From assembly GCF_001659605.2 (NCBI RefSeq), contig NC_035178.2, forward strand, positions 1,481,091 through 1,545,090: 64,000 nucleotides of DNA. The letters are read 5' to 3'. The notes under the pieces were generated by a model. The model had not been told where the DNA came from, searched no databases, and saw only the letters and a program-made list of their open reading frames with translations. Below are positions 60,695-64,000 of the stretch, one piece after another; the first letter of the stretch is position 1; the number at the start of each line of letters is the position of its first letter. This stretch comes from Manihot esculenta. Lineage: Eukaryota > Streptophyta > Magnoliopsida > Malpighiales > Euphorbiaceae. The position numbers and the translations under genes were made by a program.

Positions 60695-62309
60695 GAAAAG
60701 CAAAATCAAGAAGATAAAGCTCTCTCTCTTGGAGAGGGAGAGAAAGACAGAGACAGAGAGCTTTTGAAAGAATAAGAGTTTTGTGCAATAAGTGAAGGAT
60801 CCAAGATGGGTATAAGGAGAGAAAGAGTAGTGTGTATTGTGGTGGGTCTATTTGTTTATTATTGTATTTAATTATGTTACTCAACTTTTGGCATTAAATC
60901 TTTGTGTTTGCTTTTGTTGGTGTACTGGGGAGTGTAACTTCACATAACCAATCTTTGCACTTGATGGCTTTGACCTTCTCGGGACTGGGTCAAATGAACC
61001 ATAGGGCTCGCAATGTGGTCAAGGATTATGACCATTTCAGTGCTGTAACCCACTGGTGCGGCGGCTAACGTTGTTAACTGACAAAGTTGTGTAAAATAAT
61101 AGAGTCGTAAAAATACTATTAATCTAAATATGGTTGTAAGAAGTTAATTGAGATTTTATACTTAACTTTGCTAATATTAATGCTGAATCGAATATTAGCA
61201 TAAAAGTATAGAATTCAAAGGGATAGTGCATGCCGAATGGTGTGGACATTATGGTTATTTAGATTAGAGAGATGTAATAATATAGGCAAGTGGGGGTGTC
61301 ATGATTCCAAAAGGAAGCAAAAGGAAAAGCGAATGAGCCAAACATACATCACATAAAACAAAGAGAAAGAATGGCAATTCTTACCCCAATTTTTGCTTCT
61401 TTTCATGTCTCTCGCTTTCCATTCTGGGAATAGGTCATCCTAATCTCACATGGATTCAGATTAAAATTTAAAAATCCAATTTTTAAAAATATAAACGTCA
61501 ATATAAGACTTGGAATATATACATGATTTCATTTATGATTTACTATCTTTTTAAAATTCCGAAATCATCCTAATTTTATTTTAGACACACAAGAGGCATA
61601 GCATTTTATATTAAATGCAAATGTTAATGGCTGGCAAGATGTGAATGTCTTTCGATTTAGAAGCTTGATGAGATATCTGCCCATACAGAAACAGTGAGAT
61701 CGTTGGGCTGGTACATGGTCCAGCGGTGCAATTCTTAAGACAGCACATGCATCTTCATTCGTAAACTAACCCAATAATAATAAATAGAAACCCTAAACAA
61801 AAGGCATCTTCTAGGCAGAGAGTGGTTAGAACTTGAGAAGTCAGAGCCATTCGCTACAAGATAGATAATAAGAGACTGTCGTCTCCTTCTCAGCAGACCA
61901 TATCGCTCTGCAATCTGTATCTGATCCACTATATATAATTTATATATACACACAGCTATTATTATATAAATTCTTACCTAATCAGATTAAGAGAAGGCTG
62001 CTACTACAACTAAAAGCTACAAATAAAGGCCCCATTTTTCGTATCTTTCTCTACTTCCCACTGCACTATTTTGTTAAGCCTACCCTAGATTCCATCTGCA
62101 ATCTTTTTTTCTTTTCTTCTCTTTGTTTAACTATTGTTTATTTTTTAAGTTACTGACTACAAATATTTGATAAATATAATTTTTTTTTTAATTTTTAAGT
62201 CTTAGTTTCATTTCAATTTGATTTTTATTAAACATAAACATTTTTTTCTTCTTTTCTTTTTCTGTTTTTCAAGAAAAAGTGCTTAATGTTTATCATATTC
62301 AGAAGCGAT
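60695..62309. other. C2H2 gene upstream region and spacer
   Basis: The first 150-200 bp, with CT/GA-rich sequence near 60720-60760, are probably leader and promoter of the minus-strand gene. The rest is spacer without coding signal. Confidence 0.45.
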
Positions 62310-63430
62310 GAACCTTCAAACAAGCGGGAGATCATTTGGTGACATCTAAGATCAGCTGTCTTGTATTTCTAATAAGTTGTTCAATAGTTGCATGCTTCTG
62401 ATTTAGATTGATCCTCCTAACAGGATTATTATGATTTTTTTAATATTAAATTGAAATTTTGGTAAGAAAATAAAATATCAAATTGCAGTTTTCAGGAAAA
62501 TTCCTGCTATTTCTTTGCTCAGCAGTTCCATGATATTGGCCCTCAGTTGCTAGTGGTTAGCCTCCCTTTTATATGCGCAATGTGCCAAGCCTTGTTAAGT
62601 CACTCCTGGTATTCAGCGGGCTTAGATTGCTTTCTGATTTTTCATTTTGGCATATTCTTTAGATTGCTGTGTCAGTCATAATGCTTTTTCACCTGTTTGA
62701 TTTTTGTATTATTATTATTCAATGTAAACATAAGTATTTTGTTTAAGATAGCCAATTTTTTCTGGTTCAGGATTTGTGCGTGTACCTCTCAAGTCTTAGT
62801 GACCTCTTTTTACCTCAAAGTGGAACTTCTAAACATAGTGTTCCACAAGAAGATGCTCCTGCAGTGAAGACAAAAGTAACTGGCGTTTTCCTTGTTGCCA
62901 GGAGTCTTATCTTGCAGGCCCCTGAATGTTTTAAAATGCCTATATGTGGAGGGTAACTTCATTGATCATATGCAGAAACTACACGTCATCTGAGGTTGCA
63001 GATCTAGATAATGATGCTAATGTTCCTCCAGCAAGCAAAATTAGCAAAGCCCCTAAAGCTGGAGAAAGGGAACCATAAGAAGCTTCAAACTATTCGCATA
63101 GAAGGTTGAATAGATAAGTGCTTTAGGTTAGGATTCACTTAAAAACTTTGTTAATGCAGCCTCTCGCAACTTGCATGCACAATCTACAGCTTGTAAAAGT
63201 GGCAATTCGAGTGCAAATTTCAGAACCTTGTCGTCGTAAATATCAGGTAGAGCTTTTTCATCTGCCAGAACCTTCATGTACACAGTGCTTTAGTACTTTA
63301 ACAATGGCGTTCCTTCTTCTTTCTTTTTTTTTTTTCAGACAATACGGGTTCTTCCTTCAAGAACTCATCCATGCATGCAGACGAGCTCACTTGAAGGCTA
63401 CTCTCTTGCAAGGAATGTGTATTGTGTATA
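62310..63430 (+). pseudogene. exon-like blocks of a degraded gene, unrecognised
   Basis: Scattered plus-strand blocks look protein-like but are broken: SGTSKHSVPQEDAPAVKTK (from about 62821), NYTSSEVADLDNDANVPPAS (from about 62977), which runs to a stop after KAGEREP, and SRNLHAQSTACKSGNSSANF (from about 63165). AG and GT steps separate them. They may be remnants of one gene or exons of a gene I cannot assemble. No family recognised. Confidence 0.3.
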
Positions 63431-63939
63431 GTAAATAAATTTGATGATGGGTTGCTTGACAGGAGATCTTAGTTCTTGCTGAATTTTGAAATGGATGCTG
63501 ACTTTATTTTTTTAAATAGGGATAGGAGATCGGGAGAGGAGAACCCAAATTCTCCCTTCTAGCTTTTTATATGATAATATGTGAAATAAATTTATTTTTT
63601 TATATATAAATTAAGTTTATGTTCATCCAATGTGGCAAGCATGAAAGGCTTAATATTTAAGCCCAAGCCCACCAGTTACACTACTTGTGAGTGAGAGCGG
63701 TCGAGGGAGAAGGGGAAAAGAAATATATATATATATGAAAAAGAAAGGGATAGCAGCGAAGCAAAAGGCGGGCCGTGCTTATTTCGAAATCATCCCGACC
63801 CACCTCTTTCACCGTCTCCTTTTCTCTTCTCCACTCAACTCTCCTTCCTTCCTTCTCTCCCTATCGGTCAGTTTCACTGCCTGTTAGCTAACTCACCTTT
63901 TCTTTCTTCCCCCCGCTCTTTCTCCCTTCTTCCCCTCTC

Positions 63940-64000
63940 ATGGCGAATTCGAGCCAACATTCCATCTCTACACCCCATTCTTCGCAATTCCACTTTCAGC
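63940..64000 (+). CDS. start of a gene cut by the window edge
   Basis: ATG at 63940 opens MANSSQHSISTPHSSQFHFQ and runs off the window. It follows a CT-rich stretch (63790-63935) typical of a plant 5' UTR. The Ser-rich N-terminus is too short to name. Confidence 0.5.
   Translation, partial: MANSSQHSISTPHSSQFHFQ

Overview
The window is nuclear DNA of a flowering plant, a eudicot. The sequence shows intron-rich genes with GT-AG junctions, AT-rich spacers, plant-only protein families (GASA peptide, plastid-type hexokinase, WEB coiled-coil protein) and plant transposons (MULE, chromodomain Gypsy). The Gypsy LTR ends (TGTAATACCCGGCTAG...) make me suspect Euphorbiaceae, such as cassava or rubber tree. 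That is a guess from memory and was not tested.

Host genes, left to right: an uncharacterised DLN-motif coiled-coil protein (1735-3278, -); a Lys-rich acidic protein (10120-13031, -); a cytomatrix-like coiled-coil protein (18812-20715, -), divergent from an ERD2/KDEL-receptor-like membrane protein (21590-24705, +); a GASA/snakin peptide (25610-26084, +); an unrecognised 700-residue, 13-exon protein (38890-42973, +); AP-2 sigma adaptin (44422-46230, -); a plastid-type hexokinase (48537-51578, -); a WEB-family protein (53413-54279, +); a small Ser-rich protein (56086-56478, +); a C2H2 zinc finger fused to a PARP-like module (58541-60694, -); and the first codons of a gene at the right edge (63940, +). 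I rebuilt the exons by hand from splice sites and frame continuity, and each model closes in frame. From memory, several neighbour pairs match Arabidopsis chromosome 1 neighbours, so the gene backbone looks like conserved collinear DNA with transposons inserted between genes.

Mobile DNA fills three stretches. (1) 4481-8988 is a complete Mutator-like element: a 9-bp target duplication, 150-bp terminal inverted repeats, an intact three-exon transposase of 609 residues, and a second convergent gene for a GRF-zinc-finger/coiled-coil/membrane protein in the place where maize MuDR carries mudrB. This two-gene element is the most interesting object here. (2) 14107-17941 is a Gypsy-type element with a TTACG target duplication. 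Its first LTR is cut to 481 bp, the matching LTR part appears identical, but its pol is badly decayed. (3) 28626-34404 is the 3' end of a minus-strand chromodomain Gypsy (dead integrase, chromodomain, LTR). A plus-strand solo LTR with target duplication CTGGC is nested in that LTR, so related LTRs lie head to head. Its broken end joins a fragment of another MULE transposase gene. All three Gypsy LTRs carry many TTCGGCCGCCGAA-type motifs.

Smaller items are RNase-H-like shards of old retroelements, GA and TA microsatellites, a 19-G tract and short tandem duplications. I recognised no tRNA, rRNA or CRISPR array.
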